In this document: in pieces, positions 1 through 6,386 of the stretch
Layout of the letters: every line of letters starts with the position of its first letter
How positions within the stretch are numbered: the stretch's first letter is position 1
Assembly (NCBI GenBank): GCA_029288335.1
Contig: JARIHJ010000044.1
Span: forward strand, 1-13,996
Source of the DNA: Candidatus Saccharimonadota bacterium
Lineage (GTDB): Bacteria > Patescibacteriota > Saccharimonadia > Saccharimonadales > UBA4665
Reading direction: 5' to 3'
DNA: 13,996 bases
Made by a program: the position numbers and the translations under genes
Notes under the pieces: generated by a model
What the model was told of the DNA's origin: nothing
What the model saw: the letters and a program-made list of their open reading frames with translations, nothing else
Database searches by the model: none

Positions 1-29
1 GTGGGCTCGGAGATGTGTATAAGAGACAG
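1..29 (+). other. Residual Nextera Read-2 transposase adapter (artefact)
   Basis: These bases match the last 29 bases of the Illumina Nextera Read-2 transposase adapter. Positions 11-29 are the 19-bp Tn5 mosaic end AGATGTGTATAAGAGACAG. The match starts at the first base of the window and stops abruptly at base 29, as expected for an untrimmed read end at a contig edge. It is not host DNA and should be masked. A reading frame that starts inside it (ATG at 15) would give the downstream phosphatase a false 21-residue extension. Confidence 0.97.
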
Positions 30-78
30 GACCCACGGCTACGATGTTCTGCTGCGCAATTTAGAAACTGCCACGTAA
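30..78 (+). CDS. C-terminal tail of a truncated upstream gene
   Basis: After the adapter, the frame beginning at base 31 is open and reads THGYDVLLRNLETAT before a TAA at 76-78. That TAA shares its last A with the ATG of the next gene (TAATG), a common stop-start arrangement for translationally coupled genes in one operon. Only about 15 residues remain, so no family can be assigned. The alternative is that this is simply non-coding leader. The fit of the stop to the next start is the main reason to call it. Confidence 0.45.
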
Positions 79-800
79 TGAAAAGTAGGCCATTCGCCGT
101 ATTTGACATCGATGGGACATTGATAAGATGGCAGCTGTACCACGCCATCGTTGACAAACTAGCCAAAGCCGAAAAGATTGACCCAGAAAAATTTGCTAGC
201 GCCCGGGCAGCCCGAATGGTTTGGAAAAACCGGACTAGCGACACATCGTTCAAAGATTACGAGTGGGCCTTAATAAAAACTTACGACGAAGCGCTAGTTA
301 ATATCAGCTACGATGATTACCTGGCAGCTGTCCGCCAAGTTTTCGACGAGTACAAGGGCCAAACTTACACCTATACCCGTAATTTAATCCGAGAACTCAA
401 AGCCAAAAGTTACTTGTTGTTCGCCATTAGTGCCTCGCAAGCAGAAATTGTCGAGCTGCTAGCCGATTATTATGGATTCGATGACTGGGCGGCTAGCAAA
501 TACGAATTAAAAAATGGCCGCTTCACCGGCAAAAAGGACGTGCTGTTTAGTAATAAAAAGCCACTGGCACTTAAAAAATTAGCAGAAAAGTATAACGCTA
601 GTTACGAAAGTAGTATTGCCGTAGGCGACAGCGACGGTGACATTTCGATGCTAACAGCTGTCAAGCAACCAATTGCATTCAATCCGAATAAATTACTGTT
701 CCAAAAAGCGGCGGCTAGTGGTTGGCCAGTCGTCATCGAGCGCAAAAATATGGTCTACGAGCTAGCGCCAACCGTTAGCGGTTATCAACTGAAGTTGTAA
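78..800 (+). CDS. HAD-IB family hydrolase (phosphoserine-phosphatase-like)
   Basis: 240 aa soluble phosphatase of the haloacid dehalogenase superfamily, subfamily IB. Motif I is FDIDGT with nucleophile Asp10 and general acid/base Asp12. Motif II is the Ser in AISAS (Ser118), a Lys-rich GKKDVLF stretch (151-157) lies near motif III, and motif IV is GDSDGD (183-188), which binds Mg2+. A helical cap lies between motifs I and II (about residues 18-100), as in SerB-type enzymes. Length is normal. The start at 78 is chosen because it places motif I near the N-terminus as in the family and overlaps the preceding stop (TAATG). An ATG at 15 lies in adapter and is false. The substrate cannot be read from sequence; HAD-IB members act on phosphoserine, sugar phosphates or phospholipid intermediates. 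It converges with the minus-strand gene at 807, only 6 nt away. Confidence 0.9.
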   Translation: MKSRPFAVFDIDGTLIRWQLYHAIVDKLAKAEKIDPEKFASARAARMVWKNRTSDTSFKDYEWALIKTYDEALVNISYDDYLAAVRQVFDEYKGQTYTYTRNLIRELKAKSYLLFAISASQAEIVELLADYYGFDDWAASKYELKNGRFTGKKDVLFSNKKPLALKKLAEKYNASYESSIAVGDSDGDISMLTAVKQPIAFNPNKLLFQKAAASGWPVVIERKNMVYELAPTVSGYQLKL

Positions 801-806
801 GATCTG

Positions 807-1385
807 CTAAAAGTGGGGGCCGGCGAACAGCAACTGCTCGTCGTTAGGGCGACGATTATCTGGCAAAAACATACCTTGACCGCGCCGATCGCTATCAAAA
901 AGGTGCACCGAAGCCAGCTCGAACAATTTCACATACACCGGCATCACTGAACGCCGCCGGTTTTCGTAACTGTAATCAAGCCCACCGATAGCATCTTCGA
1001 ATGGCTTATCTAGTTCGCTTACAACCTGTCTGATTTGCAGGGCTGGCACTCGGTCCTTTCTAACCGACTGGAGTACCCCCAATGTCGAATTGCTGGCAGC
1101 TTTAGCTGGAGTCCCGCGCTCCATTTCCGTGAAAACCACTGCCATTCGGGCAGCATCGCAAGCTCTTAGAATATGGCTGCTCGCTGAGCGAAGTTCTTCT
1201 GTCCGACGCATAGCTTGATATTGATGCCACAACTCCGGCACTTCATCTTCAATAATTGCCGCCAACCGCTCGGGCCCGAAAAGCCACAGTTCGTCGGTAA
1301 GGTCTGAGGTACGATAGTCTTCAGCCGATAACCAGTCAGTTACTTTTTTAGCGGCATCAATCACATTAGATTTAAGCCCAAACAT
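807..1385 (-). CDS. Hypothetical protein, 192 aa, no recognised family
   Basis: No family recognised. The protein is soluble, with no signal peptide or membrane segment, rich in Arg and Glu, and looks mainly helical in its first 120 residues (for example AAKKVTDWLSAEDY and ELRSASSHILRACDAARMAVVF). The C-terminus ends in hydrophobic LLFAGPHF. The start is placed at 1385 (MFGLKSN): it follows a TATACT -10 box by 12 nt, whereas an upstream in-frame ATG at 1457 would run through the promoter and into the divergent gene. No Shine-Dalgarno sequence is visible, so the mRNA probably has a leader of only a few bases. It is divergent from the NAD(P)HX-dehydratase-like gene and appears to share its promoter element. 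Confidence 0.7.
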   Translation of the reverse strand: MFGLKSNVIDAAKKVTDWLSAEDYRTSDLTDELWLFGPERLAAIIEDEVPELWHQYQAMRRTEELRSASSHILRACDAARMAVVFTEMERGTPAKAASNSTLGVLQSVRKDRVPALQIRQVVSELDKPFEDAIGGLDYSYENRRRSVMPVYVKLFELASVHLFDSDRRGQGMFLPDNRRPNDEQLLFAGPHF

Positions 1386-1397
1386 AACTAAGCAAAT

Positions 1398-1405
1398 AGT
1401 ATAAT
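1398..1405. promoter_or_regulatory. Shared two-way -10 element (AGTATAAT)
   Basis: On the plus strand TATAAT occupies 1400-1405, 12 nt before the ATG at 1418. On the minus strand TATACT occupies 1403-1398, 12 nt before the ATG at 1385. The two -10 hexamers overlap by four bases and the distances are identical. No good -35 box was seen on either side. This is a promoter call from pattern only. Confidence 0.6.
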
Positions 1406-1417
1406 GCTCACATAAAT

Positions 1418-2197
1418 ATGGCAATGGATTATTGGCAAAAGCAGGGTAGCGAGCCATTATTTCCGGAACTGATCTGGAGCCGACCGGAGAATAAGCAGCA
1501 TGCGGGCAAGTTATTAATTATCGGCGGCAGCGCTAGCGGTTTTGCTAGTGTCGCTGAAGCCTATGCTAGCGCATTAACTGCCGGTATTGGCATGGCTAGG
1601 GTTTTACTGCCGGCTAGCCTCCAAAAAACCGTCGTGAATGTTTTTCCGGAGGCCGAATTTGCCACCGCTAATGCCAGTGGCAGTTTCGCTAGCAATGCAC
1701 TGGCCGCGCTAATTGATGCCAGTGCCTGGGCTGATGGTATGATGCTGGCCGGTGACCTAGGCAAAAATTCTGAGACGCAGATTATGCTAGAACAATTCAG
1801 TAATAAATATGCAGGACAGCTAACACTAACCGGCGATTCCATTGATTTTTTTCTAGCAAATTCTAGCCCATTACTAGCTAGAAATAACACCACTCTGGTA
1901 CCGAATTTCAGCCAATTACAAAAATTAGCGGCCGCGAGCGGTGTCGCCATTACTAGCCGGTTAGAACTTCTCCAGTTTGTCGAAAAACTACACGAACTGA
2001 ACAGCAAAACCAGAGCTAATATCATTATCGCTATTAACGGCCAAGTCCTGGTTGCTTCCAACGGTCAAGTCAGCACCACCGCAACTAACCCCAAGGTTAG
2101 CATTACCAAACTAGCCGCCAGCGCCGCCGTCTGGGTACTACAAAACCCTGAGAGAACCTTCGAAGCCTTAACCTGTGCCAGCTACACACTTTTGTAA
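1418..2197 (+). CDS. Divergent YjeF C-terminal / NAD(P)HX dehydratase-like protein
   Basis: 259 aa. The N-terminal part resembles ADP/ATP-dependent NAD(P)H-hydrate dehydratase (ribokinase-like fold): HAGKLLIIGGS (28-38), then a long Ala-rich helix and a G-I-G-M-A-R-V-L-L-P strand, matching the family's GG-S and AGAGL-V-P elements. The GPG-type loop is degenerate (LAGDLGKNSE). The late family signature with Gly-Thr-Gly-Asp, which carries the catalytic Asp and anion hole, is not visible; the equivalent region reads STTATNPKVSITKLAAS. The family repairs hydrated NADH/NADPH, but this protein may have lost or changed that activity. ATG 1418 is used; an in-frame ATG at 1424 is the alternative. There is no clear ribosome-binding site. 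It has a high density of Ala-Ser and Leu-Ala encoded by GCTAGC. Confidence 0.6.
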   Translation: MAMDYWQKQGSEPLFPELIWSRPENKQHAGKLLIIGGSASGFASVAEAYASALTAGIGMARVLLPASLQKTVVNVFPEAEFATANASGSFASNALAALIDASAWADGMMLAGDLGKNSETQIMLEQFSNKYAGQLTLTGDSIDFFLANSSPLLARNNTTLVPNFSQLQKLAAASGVAITSRLELLQFVEKLHELNSKTRANIIIAINGQVLVASNGQVSTTATNPKVSITKLAASAAVWVLQNPERTFEALTCASYTLL

Positions 2198-2220
2198 AAT
2201 AACAATAAATAGTTTATTTT

Positions 2221-2226
2221 TATAAT
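2221..2226 (+). promoter_or_regulatory. -10 box TATAAT for gene 2232-3179
   Basis: A perfect TATAAT sits 5 nt before the ATG at 2232 in a very AT-rich 35-base gap. With so short a distance the transcript would start at or next to the ATG (leaderless). A 6-bp dyad, AATAAA/TTTATT around TAG at 2204-2218, lies just upstream; it could be a weak terminator for the preceding gene or part of promoter DNA. Confidence 0.6.
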
Positions 2227-2231
2227 CAATT

Positions 2232-3179
2232 ATGTCTTATCGTGGACACAAATACGCTAAACAGCGCCAGGACACCGGGAACCGTATTCCACTGCTTGGT
2301 GAAGTTCGAGATATGTATTTACGCGCTGGAACTGAGCCGCCGCAGTTGGTGGCAGTAGAGCGATTGCAGCGGTTTGCTGATTTGGCGCACATAGCAATAG
2401 CAGGTTCTGTTGTTAGCGAAAATGATAAACATTGGTTAAAGGCAATGACACGTTATGAGCTAGGCCAAGCTCAGCAAGTTGAAGCGCCTGGTGAAGCTGC
2501 TAGTAGCTATTTAAAAGCCATAAAGTCTATTCATCAGATTAGTGCTAGATCGGCAGCCGAAGAACTGCGTGCTAATAGATTTATGATAGTAACTAGGCTC
2601 TTATATGCGCGTCTAGATGAAAGTGAACGCCAAAGCCGCTTGCAGCAAATCGGCGCCGTCAGAGATTTAGGTCAATTAATAGTCTGTGGTGCAGAAGTTT
2701 TGCCAAAGGCTTCTAAACAAGTACGAGTTGGAATGTATGGCGAATTAGCCGAAGCTGCCGTTACGGCAACTTTGTTGGCCCACTTCAATAACCACCGTAC
2801 ACATATTGCCGCACCGGCTACGGATAGACAAGATCGGCCCCGAATTGGTAGCCGTATAGACCACACAAACACCATCTCGGCAATTCAGACGATTAGAGCC
2901 GCCGATATAAACTTGACTGCTCACGAAGGCACGGATTTAGACTGGACGGACATATCGCCTCTGCAGGTGAAGTCGCATTTTGAGGGTGCTTCTGGCCATT
3001 ACGATGCTACGGTGCCAGTCATTTATGCGGACCGAGATCTAGATATTGACAATACGGGTCAGATGGAAGCCTATGGTAGGGCGCTAACGCACTTCAGTGG
3101 TAGCTCAAGCCAGGCCCTGCGCACAGCTTGGAGGCGTATTGGTAAATTGTTAGCTGATCGAGAACCGTTATTGGCTTGA
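2232..3179 (+). CDS. Hypothetical protein, 315 aa, possible PD-(D/E)xK-like core
   Basis: No family recognised with confidence. There is no signal peptide or membrane segment. The first about 165 residues are helical and basic. From residue 169 it reads GELAEAAVTATLLAHF, a helix carrying Glu171/Glu174, followed by a strand-rich part with DLDWTDISPLQVKSHF, in which Asp235/237/240 precede Gln245-Val-Lys247. A helix Glu, then Asp, then QxK is the order seen in some PD-(D/E)xK nuclease-fold proteins, so a nuclease-like fold is possible but unproven. The frame, strong -10 and clean TGA stop (3177-3179) support a real gene. It contains no GCTAGC, unlike most neighbours, and looks somewhat different in codon use, which may hint at later acquisition. 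It converges on the tRNA gene. Confidence 0.75.
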   Translation: MSYRGHKYAKQRQDTGNRIPLLGEVRDMYLRAGTEPPQLVAVERLQRFADLAHIAIAGSVVSENDKHWLKAMTRYELGQAQQVEAPGEAASSYLKAIKSIHQISARSAAEELRANRFMIVTRLLYARLDESERQSRLQQIGAVRDLGQLIVCGAEVLPKASKQVRVGMYGELAEAAVTATLLAHFNNHRTHIAAPATDRQDRPRIGSRIDHTNTISAIQTIRAADINLTAHEGTDLDWTDISPLQVKSHFEGASGHYDATVPVIYADRDLDIDNTGQMEAYGRALTHFSGSSSQALRTAWRRIGKLLADREPLLA

Positions 3180-3211
3180 ATTCGTTCATAGCTAGAACTT
3201 ACACTTTAAAC

Positions 3212-3298
3212 TGGTGCCGCAGGACGGACTTGAACCGTCACGGGATTGCTCCCACAGGATTTTGAGTCCAGCGTGTCTACCAATTCCACCACTGCGGC
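3212..3298 (-). tRNA. tRNA-Leu(CAA)
   Basis: Read on the minus strand this folds as a type-II tRNA. It has a 7-bp acceptor stem (GCCGCAG/CTGCGGC), a D-arm containing GGTAGA, anticodon loop CTCAAAA with anticodon CAA (3264-3262), a long variable arm (GGGA-GCAA-TCCC) and a T-arm GACGG-TTCAAGT-CCGTC. The discriminator is A and the 3' CCA is encoded (3214-3212). It decodes UUG. The anticodon stem CTGGA/TCCTG has a U-U mismatch at its second pair (plus-strand A3270 and A3256). Confidence 0.96.
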
Positions 3299-3302
3299 TT
3301 CG

Positions 3303-3319
3303 TCCAGCCTATGGCTGGT
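3303..3319. repeat. Short inverted repeat upstream of tRNA-Leu
   Basis: CCAGCC-TAT-GGCTGG (about 3304-3318) forms a 6-bp stem with a 3-nt loop immediately 5' of the tRNA on its transcribed strand. It could be part of the 5' leader removed by RNase P. It lacks a U-tract, so it is not a typical terminator. Confidence 0.5.
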
Positions 3320-3350
3320 CTAACGTCACTGGCTGACAGGGGTAAATTGT

Positions 3351-3358
3351 ACTATAAT
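3351..3358. promoter_or_regulatory. Overlapping -10 elements for sortase (+) and tRNA-Leu (-)
   Basis: ACTATAAT carries TATAAT on the plus strand (3353-3358) and TATAGT on the minus strand (3356-3351). The plus box would give the sortase mRNA a leader of about 36 nt; the minus box lies about 52 nt before the tRNA 5' end. No convincing -35 box was found. A weaker minus alternative is TACAAT (3351-3346). Confidence 0.45.
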
Positions 3359-3401
3359 TAAGCCGAGCTGGCTAGTGCTTAATGCCGGCGGATAGTTTAG
3401 T

Positions 3402-4703
3402 ATGGCCAATGATAATTCCTTATTACCTCCTAACAACCAAAGCGACGAGCAGCCCGCCGTCGAGCTGATCCGCGCTAAACTCAAGCGGATTTATGGGGAA
3501 GAGCCTAACGCCAACCAAGAACTGGCCGAAGCTGAGGCCGAGCCAGTAGGTGAATTATCCAAACACCAGAAATTTATGCTGGAACTGCAAAGTTCCGACA
3601 AATCGCTAGCACAGATTCAGACCGATTGGCACAACTATTACGTCGGCTTACCGGACGATGAAAAGCGTGCGGTTTGGCAGGAATTCTACCAAGCCCAAGC
3701 CAGCGCTACTAGCTCTAGCTTATTCTCTGCAAAGCCCCGCGTGAGTGGCACCGCGGAAAGGGCTCCTGGCGCGCGGAACGCTAGCGAGTCAGCTGCTAGT
3801 GAGACAAGCCCAGAAGGTGAGGAGGTCAAAGCTGTTGTTAGTGAGCATCTGCCGCCAGAAAAGCCAAAGCCAATTGCTAAGCGCCGCCGCTTACCAAAGA
3901 CCCACAAGCTTCCAGCTAAAAAACTGGCTGCCACCAAACAACTCATAAAACAGCGCGCCGCCGCCCGCGCCGAATTCGAGCGCCGAAATTTGCGCGCCAA
4001 ACACAACCTGCAATCGATCGCGTTTGGCCTAGCCACTGGCTTCGTCGTCCTAATAATTTTTATGTTCAGTTTCTTTAACGAAAACTTCATTGCGCCATTC
4101 ATTCAGCCGGGCAGCGCTAGCGCCACACCAATTATCATCGACCCGTCCGCCATTAGCCCCACCAAACAGCCGGAGATTATCATTCCGAAAATCAATGTCG
4201 AAATCCCGCTGGTCTTTAGCGTTACCTCAACCAACGAGAGCGATATCGAGAACGCGCTAGAAAACGGCGTCGTCCATTACCCGACCACAGTACTGCCCGG
4301 TCAGCAGGGAAATACCGCTTATTTTGGCCACAGTTCTAACAATATTTTCAGCCCAGGCAATTACAAATTCGCCTTCGTGCTGCTGCACAAGCTCGTACCG
4401 GGCGACATTTTCTACATTACTTACAATCAGAAAGTTTACGTCTACAAGGTCTACGATAAGCAAATCGTCAGCCCAAACGACGTCGGCGTGCTTGATAACG
4501 TACCGGGTAAGACCGCAACAGCCACGCTCATCACTTGCGATCCGCCGGGCACTTCGATTAACCGGCTGGTCGTCTGGGGCGAGCAAATCAGCCCAGCGCC
4601 GAGTGACAACACCAGCGCCACCACCAGCCAAAACCCGCCGGCACAGCCGAAGCAAATCGCCGGCAACGGGCCATCGCTGCTTAGCCGCCTCTGGCCATTT
4701 TAG
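3402..4703 (+). CDS. Membrane-anchored sortase (class D/E-like) with long cytoplasmic tail
   Basis: 433 aa transpeptidase that would cleave a sorting signal on exported proteins and attach them to the envelope. The layout is a long charged cytoplasmic region (1-205), one membrane helix (about 206-226), then the exterior sortase beta-barrel (about 250-400). Catalytic residues are visible: His310 in FGHSS, Cys379 in TLITC-DPPGTS, and Arg388 in NRLVVWGE. The cytoplasmic part holds a compact helical stretch (LSKHQKFMLEL and VGLPDDEKRAVWQEFY, about 47-95) followed by a basic Ala/Lys/Arg-rich linker. The total is about twice a usual 200-250 aa sortase because of this tail. ATG 3402 has only a weak purine stretch (GGCGGA) upstream. 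No obvious LPxTG-type substrate is encoded in this window. It converges with the PEGA gene across paired hairpins. Confidence 0.9.
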   Translation: MANDNSLLPPNNQSDEQPAVELIRAKLKRIYGEEPNANQELAEAEAEPVGELSKHQKFMLELQSSDKSLAQIQTDWHNYYVGLPDDEKRAVWQEFYQAQASATSSSLFSAKPRVSGTAERAPGARNASESAASETSPEGEEVKAVVSEHLPPEKPKPIAKRRRLPKTHKLPAKKLAATKQLIKQRAAARAEFERRNLRAKHNLQSIAFGLATGFVVLIIFMFSFFNENFIAPFIQPGSASATPIIIDPSAISPTKQPEIIIPKINVEIPLVFSVTSTNESDIENALENGVVHYPTTVLPGQQGNTAYFGHSSNNIFSPGNYKFAFVLLHKLVPGDIFYITYNQKVYVYKVYDKQIVSPNDVGVLDNVPGKTATATLITCDPPGTSINRLVVWGEQISPAPSDNTSATTSQNPPAQPKQIAGNGPSLLSRLWPF

Positions 4704-4708
4704 TTGTA

Positions 4709-4737
4709 ATGAGACAAAACCTACGGTTTTTTCTCAT
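4709..4737. terminator. Hairpin between convergent genes (likely two-way terminator)
   Basis: ATGAGA-c-AAAACC-TAC-GGTTTT-t-TCTCAT forms a 12-bp stem with one internal mismatch and a 3-nt loop, starting 5 nt after the sortase stop. It lies between two convergent genes, where a terminator working in both directions is expected. The T-rich right arm and A-rich left arm give U-runs on either strand, though inside the stem rather than after it. Confidence 0.6.
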
Positions 4738-4745
4738 CGCGCGGC

Positions 4746-4765
4746 GCAAAAAGTGCGATTTTTGC
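4746..4765. terminator. Second hairpin, GCAAAAA/TTTTTGC
   Basis: A 7-bp perfect stem (GCAAAAA at 4746-4752, TTTTTGC at 4759-4765) around a 6-nt loop sits 8 nt after the first hairpin and is followed by CTCTTTTTCCC. It may act as a backup terminator in the 100-nt gap between the sortase and PEGA genes. Confidence 0.45.
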
Positions 4766-4803
4766 TCCGGCTGCTCTTTTTCCCTTAGAACTAAATCTTA
4801 GTA

Positions 4804-6291
4804 TTAAATATCCGCGGGTAAGCGTAGCGGCGTCTCGTACATAGTAGTACCCGGGCTGCCATCAGGCTGAGTAGTCTCTGAGAGGGTAAACAAAAACTCT
4901 TCGTTAGCATCGATGAATGGCAAATAGCTGCTGCTCGCCCCGACTAGCGTCTGCTTATTAATATCATTAAAATCAATTACCTGCAGCTGACCTCGGTAAA
5001 CATATAGAAGGTGATAGCCGTCCATCCAGATCACGTGGGCCTGTGGCGAATCCAGACCGTCAAGCTCGTAGTTATAGCCGGTATGGTAGCGGGCATTAAA
5101 CACCGACACCGCCAGCCCGTTCTCGGCCAAAATAAACTGAGCATTAGCTGAAAATTTCAGATAATTTGGATGCGCTATTTTCATAATGTAGTAAGCTGGA
5201 ACGGGCTTATTTGGATAATTGCCAATGAACGTCAGAGGATCCTTATAAACAGTCACATCATTACCCGTATCCACTCCGACAGCGACATACCAATCTCCGT
5301 TGAACTGCGACAAATCCAGCAGGTAGTCTGATGGTTGCTGAGCACTCGGCAAGCCGGTTGCGATGACATATTTCTGACCGCCCTGGTACCAGACTGCTTC
5401 CGGCTTACTGCCCGGGCCAATCGTGACGTAGAGTACGATGTTGTCGGCGTAGCTTTTATAGGCCAGAACTTTCGAGAGATAGGGTTGTGCAGTGGGGCCG
5501 CTTAAGTTAGCAAGCGATAGTTGCTGCTTGGCCGAATCATAGAACCAATACTGATCGTACTGCTGATTGAACAGCGCCGCATCGTCAATCGACTGGCCAA
5601 ACGCCGCCTCCAAATTGACCGATTTAGTAGGATCGTTGGTATCCAGGACGACGTATTCATACTTACCGTCGAAGTTATGCCGCAGCAAGACGTGTTGGTT
5701 GTCGCTACTCCATTCGACTAGCTGCCAGCTTTCGCTAGACGTCGCTTTCGTTATCACATTACTCGGTAGGACCAAATCAGTCGTCACCGGCTGCTGGGGA
5801 CTCGAAATATTCATTAGTTTGAAATCCAGGGGATTGACCGCCGAGCTGATCAATATTAGCTGCTGGTTCGGGCTCTCGGTTACTAGGCTAGGCTGGCCGC
5901 TGAGATCGAGCACCGACGAACTAGTCAAATTATCCGGAATCAACAGGGGATAATCATAGTGCTGAACCCGGCCACCTTGCAGAATAATCGTCCGCTGCCA
6001 CGGGCGATAGCCAGTCCGGCTTAGGCTAATTTCGTACTTGCCAGCCTCAACAATAAAGCGCTTGTTGGTCGTACCGACAGACTGGCCATTGAGAGTGATA
6101 TTGGCGTTTGACGGCGAGCTCGACACAAATATCATTCCATTACGAATCACGACGCCATTTTTATAGCTAAAGCCGATTACCAGATAGAACAAAATGACTA
6201 CCGCCAGCACCACGCCAATCGTAATCAGCCCGTAGCCGGCGAAAACGCGTATCAGGTGGCGCTTGCGTTTTTTTGGATTTAGGTAGTCCAC
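4804..6291 (-). CDS. PEGA-domain single-pass membrane protein
   Basis: 495 aa. A short basic tail (NPKKRKRHLIR) precedes one membrane helix (about 16-41), then an exterior PEGA domain (about 52-117) with FVSSSPSNANITLNGQ, VEAGKYEISLSRTGYRPW and a GGRVQHYDYPL end. PEGA domains are small beta-folds found in surface proteins. The remaining about 370 residues are strand-rich with repeated short hydrophobic strands (WQLVEWSSDNQHVLLRH, VIWMDGYHLLYVYRGQ), which looks like a beta-propeller, but no named repeat could be fixed. The start is GTG at 6291: it lies 7 nt after TATACT, the spacing seen at several other genes here, and no upstream alternative fits. The protein is probably anchored with its bulk outside the cell. 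Its role is unknown. Confidence 0.85.
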   Translation of the reverse strand: MDYLNPKKRKRHLIRVFAGYGLITIGVVLAVVILFYLVIGFSYKNGVVIRNGMIFVSSSPSNANITLNGQSVGTTNKRFIVEAGKYEISLSRTGYRPWQRTIILQGGRVQHYDYPLLIPDNLTSSSVLDLSGQPSLVTESPNQQLILISSAVNPLDFKLMNISSPQQPVTTDLVLPSNVITKATSSESWQLVEWSSDNQHVLLRHNFDGKYEYVVLDTNDPTKSVNLEAAFGQSIDDAALFNQQYDQYWFYDSAKQQLSLANLSGPTAQPYLSKVLAYKSYADNIVLYVTIGPGSKPEAVWYQGGQKYVIATGLPSAQQPSDYLLDLSQFNGDWYVAVGVDTGNDVTVYKDPLTFIGNYPNKPVPAYYIMKIAHPNYLKFSANAQFILAENGLAVSVFNARYHTGYNYELDGLDSPQAHVIWMDGYHLLYVYRGQLQVIDFNDINKQTLVGASSSYLPFIDANEEFLFTLSETTQPDGSPGTTMYETPLRLPADI

Positions 6292-6298
6292 GAAAATT

Positions 6299-6304
6299 AG
6301 TATA
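6299..6304 (-). promoter_or_regulatory. -10 box TATACT for the PEGA gene
   Basis: Read on the minus strand, TATACT ends 7 nt before the GTG at 6291. This predicts transcription starting at the start codon and supports the GTG choice. Confidence 0.6.
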
Positions 6305-6346
6305 GCCTAACTTTAAGCCGGGTTAGCTCTTGAACTCGCCGCAAGT

Positions 6347-6352
6347 TAGTAT
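6347..6352 (+). promoter_or_regulatory. Weak candidate -10 (TAGTAT) for gene 6387-7487
   Basis: TAGTAT is the best -10-like hexamer between the divergent PEGA and 6387 genes on the plus strand, giving a leader of about 28 nt. GGGGA at 6368-6372 is too far from the ATG (14 nt) to be a convincing ribosome-binding site. The call is weak. Confidence 0.25.
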
Positions 6353-6386
6353 TAAGCTTGTGTTAGCGGGGAAAACCTAAACTAGT

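Noticed and set aside
15..77. N-terminal 21-residue extension of the phosphatase starting at ATG 15
   Set aside because: The ATG lies in sequencing adapter; the family's motif I fits a start at 78.
1386..1457. Longer start (ATG 1457) for the minus-strand hypothetical gene
   Set aside because: It would read through the shared promoter and into the divergent coding region.
1561..2061. Minus-strand reading frame of 166 codons inside the NAD(P)HX-dehydratase-like gene
   Set aside because: It lies opposite a gene with family similarity, has low-complexity Leu/Ala/Ser content and no promoter or known domain.
3303..3319. Reading the hairpin as a rho-independent terminator for tRNA-Leu
   Set aside because: It lies on the 5' side of the tRNA and has no following U-run.
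3686..4102. Minus-strand reading frame inside the sortase gene
   Set aside because: Antisense to the confidently assigned sortase; composition is that of a mirrored Ala/Lys/Arg-rich region.
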